Assembly (NCBI RefSeq): GCF_001039355.2
Contig: NW_019774513.1
Location: forward strand, 54,481-116,480
Direction of reading: 5' to 3'
Source of the DNA: Lingula anatina
Taxonomy: Eukaryota; Brachiopoda; Lingulata; Lingulida; Lingulidae
Length of the DNA stretch: 62,000 bases
The position numbers were made by a program, and so were the translations under genes. Below are positions 26,948-39,389 of the stretch, one piece after another (the first letter of the stretch is position 1; each line of letters starts with the position of its first letter). The notes under the pieces were generated by a model, which ran no database searches, was not told the DNA's origin, and saw only the letters and a program-made list of their open reading frames with translations.

Positions 26948-29900
26948 TTGTTATTGTTAGTTTTTGTTAAAAAGTGCATTAGTGCTGGTATAGAAAAACT
27001 AAAATGTAGAAGTGAAAACATCCTTAGTATTAAACTTAAAAAGTCTTTTTTTCATACGTGCAAGGATATCACTCTACTTACTGCATATATCAGTCCAGCA
27101 AACTCTAGCTATAGTGTACGCACCAATGTAGACATGTTTGACTCTCTCCACGAGGAAATAACTCAAGTTGCCAACAGTTCTCATGTGATTGTTCAAGGCG
27201 ATTTTAATGCCTATACAAATGTTCACCCAGACTTTGTGCAGGAGGACTCTGTTAATCATATACCCATAGCTAATGGGTTTTACTCCTGTGATTTACCAGG
27301 TTTTAGAAACAATATGGACTCTCACAAGGTGAACGATTTTGGAAAGAAACTTCTGGACTTATGCAAAACTTGTAATGTGAGAATTTTAAACGGAACAAAA
27401 ATAGGAGATCTGGTAGGAAGGTACACTAGTTACCAGCCTAATGGGTGCAGCACAGTAGATTATGTGGTGTGTAGCTCCGAACTTGCTAGAAGTATTTTGT
27501 TCTTTAAAGTAGAGGACCTGACCCCTTACTCAGATCATTGCCTACTTCAATACATCTTACCCTGTCATATTACCCAGAAAAATTCACATACAAGCAACGT
27601 ACATCCTATACCATCAAAATATAGGTGGTCAAAAGACTCAGGTGAAAAATTTTTAAGTGCGCTCTCCAGCGTAGAAAGCCAACAACTGATCTCAAAATTT
27701 TATGAAACCAGTAACCCTGAAACATTAGTAACTAGATTTAACGCCATAATGAAATCTGCAGCAGACAAATCACTCTGTTGCACTAGGCAATTGAAAAGGA
27801 AACGGTCAGTAAGAAAAAAAGTGTGGTACACAAAATCTCTGCTAGAAATGAAACAAGAACTAAAAACTTTAGCAAAATCTAGAAGTAAATACCCAAATGA
27901 CCCAGTTGTGGTGGGGACTTTTTATAAATCCCTAAATAAATACAAAAGAACCTGCAAAAAAGCCTCTTATGAATATAAGGCGAGCCTCCTCGAAAAACTT
28001 CAAAATATGGAAGGGAAAGATCCAAAGGCTTTTTGGCAAACTGTACAAGATCTAAACACTAGTAAAAACAAATCAAATTCTACAGAACATGTTGATCCGC
28101 TAACATTTTTTGAACATTTTAAAAAACTCAGCAGCAGCGCTGACTTAGGCAAATATGACGACACCTTTAAACAAATGCTTGAGTCTCAGTTGCCAGTTAA
28201 AGAGGCTGAAAATGCAAATTTTGACAGTTTAGATCATGAAATAACACAGGTTGAAATACTTAAGCAAATCAAAACTCTAGGGACAGGCAAATCTCCGGGT
28301 GAAGATAGAATCACCAATGAAATGCTGAAAGCGAGTACGGCAATCATAGTACAGGTACTGCATAAACTATTCAATGCAGTATTTTTGAGTAAACAATACC
28401 CAAAAATATGGAATAAAAGTTTCATTGTTCCCCTCCATAAATCTGGTGATCCCAGTAATGTAGACAATTACCGCAGTATCTCTATATCAAGTTGTGTAGG
28501 AAAAGTATATAATTCCATTCTGCTTTCAAGACTGAAAAAGATATGCTCACAACAGAGTGTCCCTCAACCCAACCAAACTGGTTTCATGGAAGGACATAGC
28601 ACCTCCAATAACCTATTTGTCCTGAAATCTATAGTCACAAAGTTAACAAGATCTAGGAAACGTTTATATGCCTGCTTTGTAGATATGAGTAAAGCTTTTG
28701 ATAGTGTATGGAGGAAAGGTCTCCCCTATAAATTACTGAAACTCAATGTAGGGGGAGTGTTCTATGCCAACATTCGATCAATGTATGATCAGGCTACAGC
28801 TTGTGTAAAAACTTCCAGTGGCTTAACTGATTGTTTTCCAACGATGAAAGGTGTCAAGCAGGGAGACACTCTCAGCCCCTTTTTATTTAATATATTTGTG
28901 GATGATATGTTAAAGCTCATTGATGATGTCAAAAGCGATTCTCCCATAATAAACAACAAACCCGTCACAGGTCTCTTCTATGCGGACGATCTTGTACTGC
29001 TGTCAACTAGTGCCTCTGGTTTACAGTACAGTCTTAACCGTATTGAAGCTTACTGTTTTACATGGAGACTCTCTATAAATCTTTCAAAAACAAAAATTAT
29101 TATCTTCAATAGCAAGGGAAAGGTACAGAACAACCAGGTGCAGTGCAAAGAAAAATTTTTTCTCTATAACAGTCAGTTAACAATAGTTCCCAGTTACATG
29201 TACTTTGGTATTCTCTTTACAAGATCAGGTAATTTCACAGCTGCTCAACTGAACTTATACGAAAGGGCACAGAAAGCGCTCTTTAGTCTGAAAAGTTATA
29301 TGCCACTCTGTAGTAGTATATTGTCCTCACTTAAAGAAAAATTATTTGACACTATGATCATACCGGTGGCTACATATGCTGTTGAAGTCTGGGGCTCCTC
29401 TAGAATCACCGACAAATCTCCGGTAGAAAAAATCCATTTACGCTTTTGTAAAGAACTCCTAGGTGTACATTCTAAAAGTACAAACCAAGCTGTCAGAGGA
29501 GAACTCGGTAGGCTACCAGTGTCCTTTAAAATCCAAACACAACTTATAAAATTTTGGCAAAAAATATTAAACTCGGAAGATAATAGTTTGTTGAAACAGG
29601 CCTACCTAGATGAAATAGAAAATTACAAACTTTTAAACACATCCAACCTTACAGAGATAAAGCAGGAAAACATGTCATGGTGCGAAGGTGTGAGACAAAT
29701 ACTTTTTGAGAATGGATTTGGTGATGTGTGGCTAGGCCAAAGATATGATAAAAACTTTATCCAGCAGTTTAGGGAAAGAATCAGGGACAGAATAACACAA
29801 GAATGGCAGAGAGACATAACTAACACCAAGTCCAAATTACAAGTTTATTGTCAATACAAGAACAAATGTGTGAAGGAAAGATACTTAGACACAATTAAAG

Positions 29901-30253
29901 ATAGAGATAAATGCACCACTTTAACCAGATTCCGCATAAGTGCACACAACCTAGGTATTGAAACAGGTAGACATGATAAAATTCCCCAAGCTGACAGAAT
30001 TTGCAAAAAGTGCCATTCTGGTGAAATAGAAGATGAAATCCATTTCCTAGTGTCATGCCCCCTTTATACAGACCTTCGATATGATCTTTATTCAATATAC
30101 AAAAAACAACATAGTCACTTTGAGCACCTTACCAGAATGGATAAATTTAAAACACTAATGACTGGTAAGAAGAACGAACACATTAATGCTCTTGCCAAGT
30201 ATTTATGGTTAGCCTTCCAAAAAAGGGACTGTGCTGCACCCATAACCAGTTGA
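26948..30253 (+). CDS. Endonuclease/reverse transcriptase ORF of the LINE (partial, 1101 codons open)
   Basis: One uninterrupted frame. The first part is the C-terminal portion of an AP-type endonuclease, with QGDFNA and a later YSDHCLL as the catalytic Asp/Asn and Ser-Asp-His motifs. The reverse transcriptase follows: GKSPGEDRI, NYRSISISS, QTGFMEGHST, FVDMSKAFDSVW, GVKQGDTLSPFLFNIFVDD, and the catalytic FYADD box. A C-terminal Cys/His cluster (CKKC...H...C) precedes the stop TGA. The N-terminal endonuclease residues are missing because of 5' truncation, and the apparent ATG-less start is not a real initiation site. The lack of stops or frameshifts over 3.3 kb implies recent insertion. Confidence 0.9.
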   Translation: MLLLVFVKKCISAGIEKLKCRSENILSIKLKKSFFHTCKDITLLTAYISPANSSYSVRTNVDMFDSLHEEITQVANSSHVIVQGDFNAYTNVHPDFVQEDSVNHIPIANGFYSCDLPGFRNNMDSHKVNDFGKKLLDLCKTCNVRILNGTKIGDLVGRYTSYQPNGCSTVDYVVCSSELARSILFFKVEDLTPYSDHCLLQYILPCHITQKNSHTSNVHPIPSKYRWSKDSGEKFLSALSSVESQQLISKFYETSNPETLVTRFNAIMKSAADKSLCCTRQLKRKRSVRKKVWYTKSLLEMKQELKTLAKSRSKYPNDPVVVGTFYKSLNKYKRTCKKASYEYKASLLEKLQNMEGKDPKAFWQTVQDLNTSKNKSNSTEHVDPLTFFEHFKKLSSSADLGKYDDTFKQMLESQLPVKEAENANFDSLDHEITQVEILKQIKTLGTGKSPGEDRITNEMLKASTAIIVQVLHKLFNAVFLSKQYPKIWNKSFIVPLHKSGDPSNVDNYRSISISSCVGKVYNSILLSRLKKICSQQSVPQPNQTGFMEGHSTSNNLFVLKSIVTKLTRSRKRLYACFVDMSKAFDSVWRKGLPYKLLKLNVGGVFYANIRSMYDQATACVKTSSGLTDCFPTMKGVKQGDTLSPFLFNIFVDDMLKLIDDVKSDSPIINNKPVTGLFYADDLVLLSTSASGLQYSLNRIEAYCFTWRLSINLSKTKIIIFNSKGKVQNNQVQCKEKFFLYNSQLTIVPSYMYFGILFTRSGNFTAAQLNLYERAQKALFSLKSYMPLCSSILSSLKEKLFDTMIIPVATYAVEVWGSSRITDKSPVEKIHLRFCKELLGVHSKSTNQAVRGELGRLPVSFKIQTQLIKFWQKILNSEDNSLLKQAYLDEIENYKLLNTSNLTEIKQENMSWCEGVRQILFENGFGDVWLGQRYDKNFIQQFRERIRDRITQEWQRDITNTKSKLQVYCQYKNKCVKERYLDTIKDRDKCTTLTRFRISAHNLGIETGRHDKIPQADRICKKCHSGEIEDEIHFLVSCPLYTDLRYDLYSIYKKQHSHFEHLTRMDKFKTLMTGKKNEHINALAKYLWLAFQKRDCAAPITS

Positions 30254-30421
30254 GTAGGTAGAGCCATTTGGGCTCTGCCAAATATGTTTTGTATTTTTCA
30301 TACAAGGAGTCATACAATATCACTATTGATCATAATTCATATTTATATATATTTGCATTCCTTTGTACGTTTTCATCTATTCATGTAGATGCATACGTTA
30401 CAATGAATAAAGTTTAAAGTT
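26948..30421 (+). mobile_element. LINE (APE-type non-LTR retrotransposon), 5'-truncated
   Basis: The copy starts in the middle of the endonuclease domain and keeps its complete 3' part, ending with a short 3' UTR and the tail AATGAATAAAGTTTAAAG. No ORF1 is present and no long poly(A) is seen. A 5' truncation is the usual result of incomplete reverse transcription on insertion. Clade assignment (Jockey/CR1/L2-like) was not possible by eye. It sits between the TRIM gene and HAGH, parallel to HAGH. Confidence 0.85.
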
Positions 30422-30520
30422 TTATGCTGTTCCGTTCCTGCGTCGTGTGTTCCACAGTAACAATGTTCCGCATTTTAGTCTGTTCCGTTGTTCCGCTGTT
30501 CCGTGTTTTAGGTACGTCCT
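30422..30520. repeat. GTTCCG-rich stretch after the LINE
   Basis: At least five GTTCCG hexamers occur in about 90 bp just downstream of the LINE tail. A similar cluster of four lies at 25973-26045, upstream of the LINE region. No other function is visible. Confidence 0.5.
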
Positions 30521-30618
30521 TCCATAAATTCAACAAATCATCCACATTCAAATCTGACTTGTAAAGAAACTATGCCCAGTACAAGTTTTATCTATACGTT
30601 ACACATGCACATGCAATT

Positions 30619-30757
30619 TGGGCATGTTTACCATCAAATCATGCTCATTTGTGTTTGATATCCCACTTGTCTCTGTGTCCCCAGCCANCGCATGTTTACC
30701 ATCAAACCATGATCATTTGTGTCTGATATCCCACTGTCTCTGTGTCCCCAGCTACCC
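30619..30757. repeat. Duplicated HAGH exon 1 flank around an N
   Basis: About 68 bp ending in TGTGTCCCCAG occurs on both sides of the N at 30688, with a few differences. The right copy is spliced to the coding exon. It looks like two alleles joined in the assembly. Confidence 0.75.
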
Positions 30758-31628
30758 TGTCCTTGGTGTCATCCAGATCTTACCACTCCAAGTCTCTCCA
30801 AGTGACACAAGCAGACATGAAGGTTCTCCTGGTCCCCGCGCTCTCGGACAACTACATGTATCTCCTGGTGGACGAGGTGACACAGGAATGTGCTGCTGTG
30901 GACCCTGTAGAACCTAAGAAGGTACTATGACATGTAATTAATTTGGGGAGCTTTTAATGGCATGTGATACTGAACAAAGAAGGGTAAATGAGTACTGTGC
31001 ACCAGTAGTATATTGTTGTGCAAATTTGCAAAGGTTTAAAATAAAGCTTTTAATAGAATTTTAAGCAGTCAGATTTGATACTTTTAGGGTAAGCAGATTT
31101 AATTTAAGAAAATATTACTATTGTTATTATTATTGTTGCTAATGTTGTTTTGTTGCTGCTGTTGTTGTCCTTCTTCTTCTTATTATTATCATAATAATAA
31201 TTCCAGATACTAGAAGCTGTAAATAAAGCTGGTGTCAAGCTGACCTCTGTTCTGACCACACACCACCACTGGTGAGGTTAACATTGGGTTTCTTTTCTTC
31301 TTATTGCAACTTAAAAAAAAATTATCTCAGTGTACTTTAGAACCCATTCATGATGAATTTATCCAACTATCTAATGTGCACTCAGCTAATAGAGACTCGC
31401 TGAATGCAATCATATTGACAGACTGACACGCTTCTTCCTGTTTCCAACATCTTTGTACCGATACAATCACCAGCTTTCCTGTAATCTATTCAATGGAAAA
31501 AGCTAGGTTGATAAATTCATTTTGAACAGATCCTCGTTATTAAAGAACGAGTTCCTTCATTGGGGTTTGTTTATCAACATTTAACATTATAATATAAAAA
31601 ATTACCATTTTTTCATTTGTTCATTTAC

Positions 31629-31713
<85 letters not shown>

Positions 31714-34245
31714 GAGTGAATGTGAGGTCACATTCATAATAAGTTCATCTTCAGACTACAGTAACTAGTCCACAGATTAAATATGGTGTGCAAGTCTTGA
31801 CAGTGAATTTCTACCTCCCTCCCGCATTGTCCCCGTAATGGCAGAGCAATTAAATCTTGGCATGCTTTCAATATTTGCTCTAGTCAGTCTGTGTATACAC
31901 TGGTCATACACTTCATACATTAGGTACAATTCTATTTAGTATTATACATATTCGTCATGCTGTTCTGGTCAAACCGACTTTGCTCTGACTGCTCAAACCA
32001 TATTTGATCTAGGGACTAGTTAGTCTGAAAATCAGCTGGTTGTGAACAGGGCCTACCGCATCATTCATTAGGTACATTTCTATGTATAATTATTATAGTA
32101 TTATATATATATATATATTGATTATTAGTTAATATATCATGTTGCTCTGGTCAATTATGTTTAAGGGATCATGCAGGGGGAAATGAGGAGCTGGTGAAGA
32201 TAGCCAGTGGTAAGCTAACAGTATATGGAGGAGACAGCAGGATAGGGGCACTGACCAATAAAGTCACGCATGGAGACAAGTTTCAGGTTTGCTGAGTATT
32301 TTATGCCTGTCTGTCTGCTTGTCTGTCAGTCTGTTCAGCCCTATAGCCAGGGATTTCAAGGGGGTGGGTCTAAAACAGTGGACCTATTTACCCCTAAAGT
32401 CAAGAAATGGCATAAAAGTTGTATCTAAAATGGAACAACACTCCTCAGTTTTAAATGTAAGATTTTAAATCTATATTCTGTATGTCTTAGTTCTTTTTTA
32501 TTTGAATATTATACTGTTTATTATACTCTATAACCAAATGTGTTATATTGTTTCAGATAGGAAACCTGTGTTATATTGTTTCAGATAGGAAACCTGAATG
32601 TGGAATGTCTCTTCACTCCATGTCACACCTCTGGACACATCTGCTATTTTGTCACAGGACCCAGTGGGACTGAGCCTGCTGTCTTCACAGGTATTGTACA
32701 TGTACTTCTAGGGGGTATATGCTTTTTACAGGACCAAGTGGTGCTGAGCCTATTTTCACACGTGATAAATCTCTTAATTCCTGCAGTATTTTACTCTTGT
32801 GTTGTTTATACTTTTGTAGTAACGACTTATTTGGCTATTAAAACGTTCTCTTACTTATTGTATTTTAAGTATATATTCTCTGGCTGATATATCTGTTAAT
32901 TCATGTGATATTTATATATGAGTTATACAAATTAAAAAAAAAATCCAAAATATAATGTCTGTTGTCAGATTATGTCTAAGGGTACATTGCCTACTTACAT
33001 GCTGATAGCTGATTAATCTGACCCATGATGGCATTATTGTCATGGTGGTGTTTTACTGAAATAGACTCCAAAATGTTTAATCATAGCCATCACTGTACAA
33101 TAAGTGCATTGTTGCTCCTTTATATCTTGTAAAAACTGATCCATTATTGATTCACATTTTAGATAGCTAGTGTTTTGTGTAACAAGGAATTCATACAAGA
33201 AAATGCTTTTCTGGACCCTCCCTCTTTTATGCCCCTATTTCACACAAACCACGAATCCCACGAATGGCCATGAATTGACAAATTTCACGATTCGTGGTTG
33301 AATAGTCATCAGTTCGTGAAGTTCTTAACAGATTTGTAAGTATTTGCAGTCAGTTCTTGCAATTTTTGACCAACAGGAATTGGTGGCAAAAACTTTGATG
33401 CCCCTATTTCACACAGACCACGAATCCCACTAATCGCCAGGAATTGAAATTTCAGGATTCGTGGTTGAATCGTAATCGGTTCGTAAAATTCTTAACAGAT
33501 TCGTATATAATCGTAGTCAGTTCTTACAATTCTTGATCAATCGGGAATTCTTGGCAAAAAATTTAAACTGTTCAAAGTTTTGGCCACAAACTCCCGATTC
33601 CAAAAAATTGTAGTGAATTTCTGGACAATATTCGTGCAATTCCAGCCGAATCCCACGAATATTCGTAACACTATCACACCGGTATCATAACTGAATCGTA
33701 GAGCGTGTCGAATTAGACCAGAAAATTGGCAAAATCTCACGATGCCAGCCGAATCCCACAAATATTCGTGACACTATCGCACCTGTATCGTAACTGAATC
33801 GTGAGCGTGTCAAATTAGACCAGAAAATTGGCAAAATCTCACGAATCCTGAAATTTGTCTATTCCTGGCAATTCGTGGGATTCGTGGTCTGTGTGAAATA
33901 GGGGCCTTACACAGCTTACCCTGCTTCCTTCATAATTCTGACCTTTCATTTCATTTCAACTGAAACAATTTCAATGTACCATTTTTGAAATCAAATGATG
34001 TTACATTTTTTCCAGGTGACACCCTGTTTGTAGCTGGCTGTGGTAAATTTTTTGAAGGGACTGCCAAGGAAATGCACCATGCTTTGGTGGAAACACTGGC
34101 AAAGCTGCCCCATGAAACAGTAAGATATTAATTGTGAAACATAGAAGTTGTTTGCCCTAAGACCTTACTGGCAGAGGGTGACATTTTGTAATGGTGGAGA
34201 CTTCTTATTGTTTTTAATCATATTAATTTTATTTATTCGTGAAAA

Positions 34246-34294
<49 letters not shown>

Positions 34295-35640
34295 AATAAG
34301 GTGACAATACACTATTCAAGCAGAACACAGAAAAGCTAGTGATTATAGATGATAATAGATGTGTTAATCTGTAAATCTGAATGCATTCAGCAAGAGTCCC
34401 AATGAACTTGGATCTATCTATACATGTAGAACAAGAGTTTCATCGATAATGATCCCTTATTGTCTTCATTCCAGAAAGTCTACTGTGGCCACGAGTACAC
34501 TGTCAGCAACTTGAAGTTTGCCCTGCATGTGGAACCCAACAGTGAAGCAGTGAACTCTAAAATGGCCTGGGCACAGGTGGGTGTACACTGTACTGAGCTG
34601 GTCACATGACAGTCACATGATACTCATGTTTGTGTCAAATGTTTAAAGTTATATATGAAGCAAGTGAGGATTCCCTTTGTTGCATGAAAACCACTTCTGC
34701 TAGTTTATTATATGACTTAAATAAAGTCGACATGCCGAGGCATTTATGCCAAATTAATTGCTAGGTCAACCATAAAAGAATTTTAAAACTTCATACGCCA
34801 AATTCAGAATGTTTAAATATCATTTTTCAAGAAATATGAAACAATGCCCTTTGGGTTTTCTTTGAGTTATGCTAATGGAAACTATATGGCCGCATTTGTT
34901 TGGTTTTTATGGCAAAATTTTGACTACAAATGCATCGTTAAAATTAGTTGAAGGAGTCATGAGATTTATGTACAAGTTGTAAATTACATTAAGCCATAAC
35001 CACATTTGGTCAAAATATGTAAAAAATGTTATTTATTTATTTATTTTTGCCAAAAATGTAACGTATTTGAAATCATCCTTGACCGTGGCACTGTGCACCT
35101 ATAAATTTACACATTTTGTCTTTTTAAAACTTTATTTCAAAGATGCATGATATAATTTTAGAGCCAAAGGAGCAAAAATGAACCCACAGTTCCATCAACA
35201 ATTGCAGAAGAACTCCAGTATAATCCATTCATGAGAGTAACGTAAGTAAAGCTTTGAAAATGTGACAACCCAGAAACAAGATAGATTTTAAATTTCATTG
35301 AGTTTTGTGGCAATATTTGGTGAACTGAATTGCCTCCTTCAAATTTTAAACATTTTTTTCAATTTTGAATATTTTATTTCCAACCTTTCAAACACTTTGG
35401 ATGTTGCAAAAGTACTCATGTTGAACAAATTCATGTAAAAAATTGCAAATATTCGTTTTTTTTCTTTGTGTGTATTAATGATATGATTTTATTACAATCA
35501 TTATTATTATTATTATAGTTATTGTTGCTGTTATGTTTTACCACAGGGAGTCAAGTGTACAGCAGCATGCTAAGAAGTCAGACTCTGTGGAAGTGATGGG
35601 GTTTCTTAGACGTGAGAAAGACAACTTCAAAGGAAAGTGA
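30752..35640 (+). CDS. HAGH: Hydroxyacylglutathione hydrolase (glyoxalase II)
   Basis: Eight exons join in frame: 30752-30921, 31207-31271, 32166-32286, 32585-32690, 34016-34119, 34475-34576, 35162-35241, 35547-35640 (TGA). From the ATG at 30817 the protein is 258 aa, close to the usual cytosolic form of about 260. The reading frame extends upstream to the acceptor at 30751, so an upstream exon may add a mitochondrial presequence. The enzyme hydrolyses S-lactoylglutathione to lactate and glutathione in methylglyoxal detoxification. The metallo-beta-lactamase dinuclear metal site is intact: THHHWDH (53-59), PCHTSGH (about 109-115), FTGD (Asp 134) and CGHEY (His 173). The glutathione-binding C-terminal helices keep YNPFMRV, QQHA and RREKDNF. 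The acceptor of exon 4 is duplicated, and the intron before exon 5 carries a Harbinger-like MITE. Confidence 0.97.
31632..31711. repeat. (AT)n microsatellite
   Basis: About 80 bp of alternating TA with one ATACAT interruption, inside HAGH intron 2. Confidence 0.95.
32541..32596 (+). repeat. 28-bp tandem duplication of a splice acceptor (HAGH exon 4)
   Basis: The 28-bp unit running from TGTTATATTGTTTCAG to GGAAACCTG occurs twice, offset by 28 bp. Each copy contains a TTTCAG acceptor and the first exon bases. Only the second acceptor keeps the HAGH frame, because 28 is not a multiple of three. Confidence 0.9.
33230..33906. mobile_element. PIF/Harbinger-like MITE, long copy
   Basis: Inverted ends read GCCCCTATTTCACAC plus CCACGAATCC inward, flanked by TTA on both sides (33227-33229 and 33907-33909). 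An internal second left end starts at about 33400, and an approximately 100-bp block on the right is tandemly duplicated, which explains the 677-bp length. Non-coding. It lies in the HAGH intron before exon 5. The 3-bp TTA target duplication and GGCCCC-type ends fit PIF/Harbinger. Confidence 0.8.
34248..34292. repeat. (CA)n microsatellite
   Basis: About 22 CA repeats in the HAGH intron between exons 5 and 6. Confidence 0.95.
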
Positions 35641-38009
35641 CCTGGATGGCAGCCATCAATGCAGTCACTGCCTTCAGCTTTCAGGAGGCTACTTCTGTGG
35701 AGAGAGAGAGAGAAAGGGAGAGAGAGAGGTGGAGAGGGAGTGGGCATGAGAGTCTGGCATTTTGTGGCAGTCCTCTTCTACTAAGCCAAATTATGGATAT
35801 TGTGTAACCCTATTTGCTTAGAATTGTTCTTCTAATTAAACTCTAATGAACCACAGTTTGAAGATATTAGTACAAGTGAAAAGAGAGAGATATAGGGAGT
35901 TGGCAGGTTCTACTGACTTAAACTAATAATATCACCTTTGACATTAGTTAAGAGATCTGTGATAAATAACCTTAAATGAGGACGTTTGTAACTAGGAATT
36001 CTTAAATACAAGGTGACTTTTGATTTCCAGATATTTATAGTTTTATAAGTAAGTCACTCATGCAGTCATAACCCTTTGGGTTTTACTCATCAAGTTTACA
36101 CCTAAGTGGACTTTAAAGTATTTCTTTAAATTTAGACGTCTGCAAGAAAAATATAAGAGTAATGGGCAAGGTGATTTATGTATTTGTCTTATTTAATCCA
36201 GATATAAACAAACATTGATATAATTGGGTAATCTTTTATATATGGTAGTGGAAAAAAAGTTCCTATTCATCTCCTAAATCTTATCTCAGCAAGCAAAAAT
36301 TTGATTACTTTAAGGTACAGTCCATTAGATTTACCCGCCAAATTAATTTTCCCTGGTAAAAGAGCTATTTTCTCATACTCACAGCACATTTATCTAACCC
36401 CTCTCTGCACTTGGATTTTACTTTTTATAAAATTTATGTAGGCTGATTTTAGCGAAAATGACTGGCCAGTCATACTAACAGCAACCATTTTCCTATTAGC
36501 TCCAGTGGAAATATCAACATCAGGTAGGCTCCAGAATATAAAAATAAATAAATAAATAATTTGAGGGGTTAAATCATTTTTAAACTGTATGTAAGGTTTT
36601 ATGAGAAGCTGCAGATGGCAAAGATAATTATATAATATAAGCATTTTGGGGATTTTCAAACCCATGGTGTGTACCTTTAACTGGGATAGTTGTACTAGGG
36701 TTCAGGATGGTTCTAGAATACAACCACACCATATCATTGTTAGCCTTTGCTTGTTTGTACAACTATATAGTATTGGCTTTCAGATTACGTACTGCTATAA
36801 GTTATGTACAGAGAATATTTCTACAAGATCTTGTAGGCAGCGGGAAAAACCATATATAGCTATGGTGAATGATTTCAATTTCATTATATAACTGGATATA
36901 TTAAATGGATATCTTATTTATTAGGAATACTGTATTGCTTGAGATTCATTTTGTTGAAATAAATGTTATCTGAATATTGTTAAAACCTTGGACCTATATT
37001 TGCATCATATATTGTAATTTGAAAAGCGATACCAACAGTGCAATGTGTTCATGCATCTCGGACTTTACCTTTTAAAACAATCAAATAGAGACAAATTGAC
37101 CCAAAATTAAATATTTGTTTTCAGACGTTTTCCCCCCTCCCCCAGAAAGAAAAAAAATCTGTTCTTGTTCAAAAAGACAGTATTTTCGTAGTGGTTGTTT
37201 TTACAAGGAAATTCACAAATGCGCAAGGATAAAGAATTTTTATGGTTACACACAATTTAGAAGAATACATGATGATATCACATTCCAACACCTCACATAA
37301 ATATACTATTTTATCAACTCTGTGTTTTCAGTAAAAAACATTTTATTAAAACATGTTAAACAAAAGACTGGATATTTTGAAAACCTATGATGGATACTAA
37401 AATATAAACATAGGAACAATATAAAATGTGTCACAAACACACACAAAAATAAGTTATACACTAGAATGATAACATATTAATCAAAATACACTCAATACAG
37501 CATATTAAATATTATTGCTAATTTTCAAATGAATACTACTTGACTGTTTTTCTACTTTTTAATGACTCCAAATTCAAATTAGGCTCTAAAATGAGATATA
37601 TAGGGAAAAAAAATTGGTGGTCCAGGAAAACACAAGTAATTTTTTGAAAGAATCTTTTTTTTCAAGGCAGGGTAATTCAAAAGTCCAACCAGCACAACTG
37701 TACATCAAACATCATGACCCTCTTTTTAAATGAAAGTGTTTTTCATTCATGACAAGATGGACAGCACCAGTTAAGTTAAGCTTCGATATTCAAACTCCAA
37801 TTTAAAGCCCATATCCTTTTCTTGCCATCTGAATACAATGGTATTATTCAGATGACACTAGTGAGAACAATTTCCACCCTTCTGGCTGGTAAATGACAGA
37901 CCATATCACGTGATCCAAGACAAGCCACAACTTGACCTTCACCCCTGAGTAGATGACCCAGTTATTATGCATTAAATAAAGGAGTGGTCAGTCTATGACC
38001 CGAGATTGG
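35641..38009. other. Convergent 3' flanks of HAGH and the HMG-box gene
   Basis: The HAGH 3' UTR starts with an AGAGAG-rich run (35700-35750). Minus-strand 3' UTR of the HMG-box gene probably occupies the right end. Another CACGTG in ATCACGTGAT lies near 37906. No gene seen between them. Confidence 0.5.
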
Positions 38010-39270
38010 TCAGTCTGTGGTCTGCGGCTCTGTCTTGATGACCACTTCCTGTTTGACCTCCTTGCTGGCTGCCGGGTGGGACCCTGTATATTCTTCCATT
38101 TGTTTGGCATATTTTTCTTTTTCCACTTCATACTTGCCATAGTATACCTGAAAGTCCAATAATGGTGAAATTATACATACTAGTACACATTACTCATTTT
38201 TGTTATGCATTTGTCATTTGAAACATAGTCATATCAATCATCATCCGTATTACAAGGTTAACATACTCATATTTTGTTAAATATATGAGTATGTTAACCA
38301 AATATATGAATATGTTAATCTTGTTATACTCCTATATTTGGTTAAAAACCCCTTCACATGAAATTTTATATTTACCATTAAATTAACCCCTTTAAAGTAA
38401 AAAACACTTGTATCTTTGAATGTGGTAATGTTTTGTTATATGGTGGACCAAAGCATTGCAAATATGTTCAGAAAACTTTACTTGCCCTCAGCACGGGAGA
38501 GCTTGTAAATAACAAACAGAACTCAAAGGCATCAAAAATCATGCAAAACTTTCAGATCTCTCATACACAAATAAATGTTACACTGTTCAAATAATCAAAT
38601 ATTTTGAATTCTGTTCAGTTAAAATCAACCATACCATCTGATAGAAATAGTGTGTGAGCCTAGACCAAAAGTTTAGACTTCCTTTAACAATTACAGTAAT
38701 TTTTTTTTGAAAATTTAGTCGGTCTTGAAAATTTTGTCAGAAGATAAGGCTCCAACAACGTCACTTTTTTCACTTAGAAAATTTTTTCATACTTGGGCCT
38801 CTCGATAATTTTGAAATGTTTGTCACCTAGTATATGGCCATTCACACATAATATGATACTAATTAATTTTTAAGTGACTAAATGTTCAATTTCAAGTTTT
38901 TACAGTAATCCCCTCACCTTTTTTTCCTCTGTTGACTTATTATTCCACATTATAGCCAGCTGCTTGGTCAGCTCATGGTGGTCAATATCCTTCCCGTGCT
39001 CCTAGAGTGGAAAAGTCACACAAGAAGGGATTAATACACATACTGAATAAGACAAGCCGATCCACTGTAAGTGAATTTTCCCAGCTGTACGTCAGTTATA
39101 TTAAGGTTAAAGGAACAAGACTAGTGTGTCACAAACATACTTTCAAAGAAATAAAGTAATTCCCCCACTTTCTAAAGCACACGTGCAAAATCAAAACCTC
39201 TCTCTCTCTTACACACACACAAATGCAATTGCATTCTTTCCCCCTCTCTCATAAATCCACACAAAAACTG

Positions 39271-39316
<46 letters not shown>

Positions 39317-39328
39317 TCATAAACCCAA

Positions 39329-39389
<61 letters not shown>

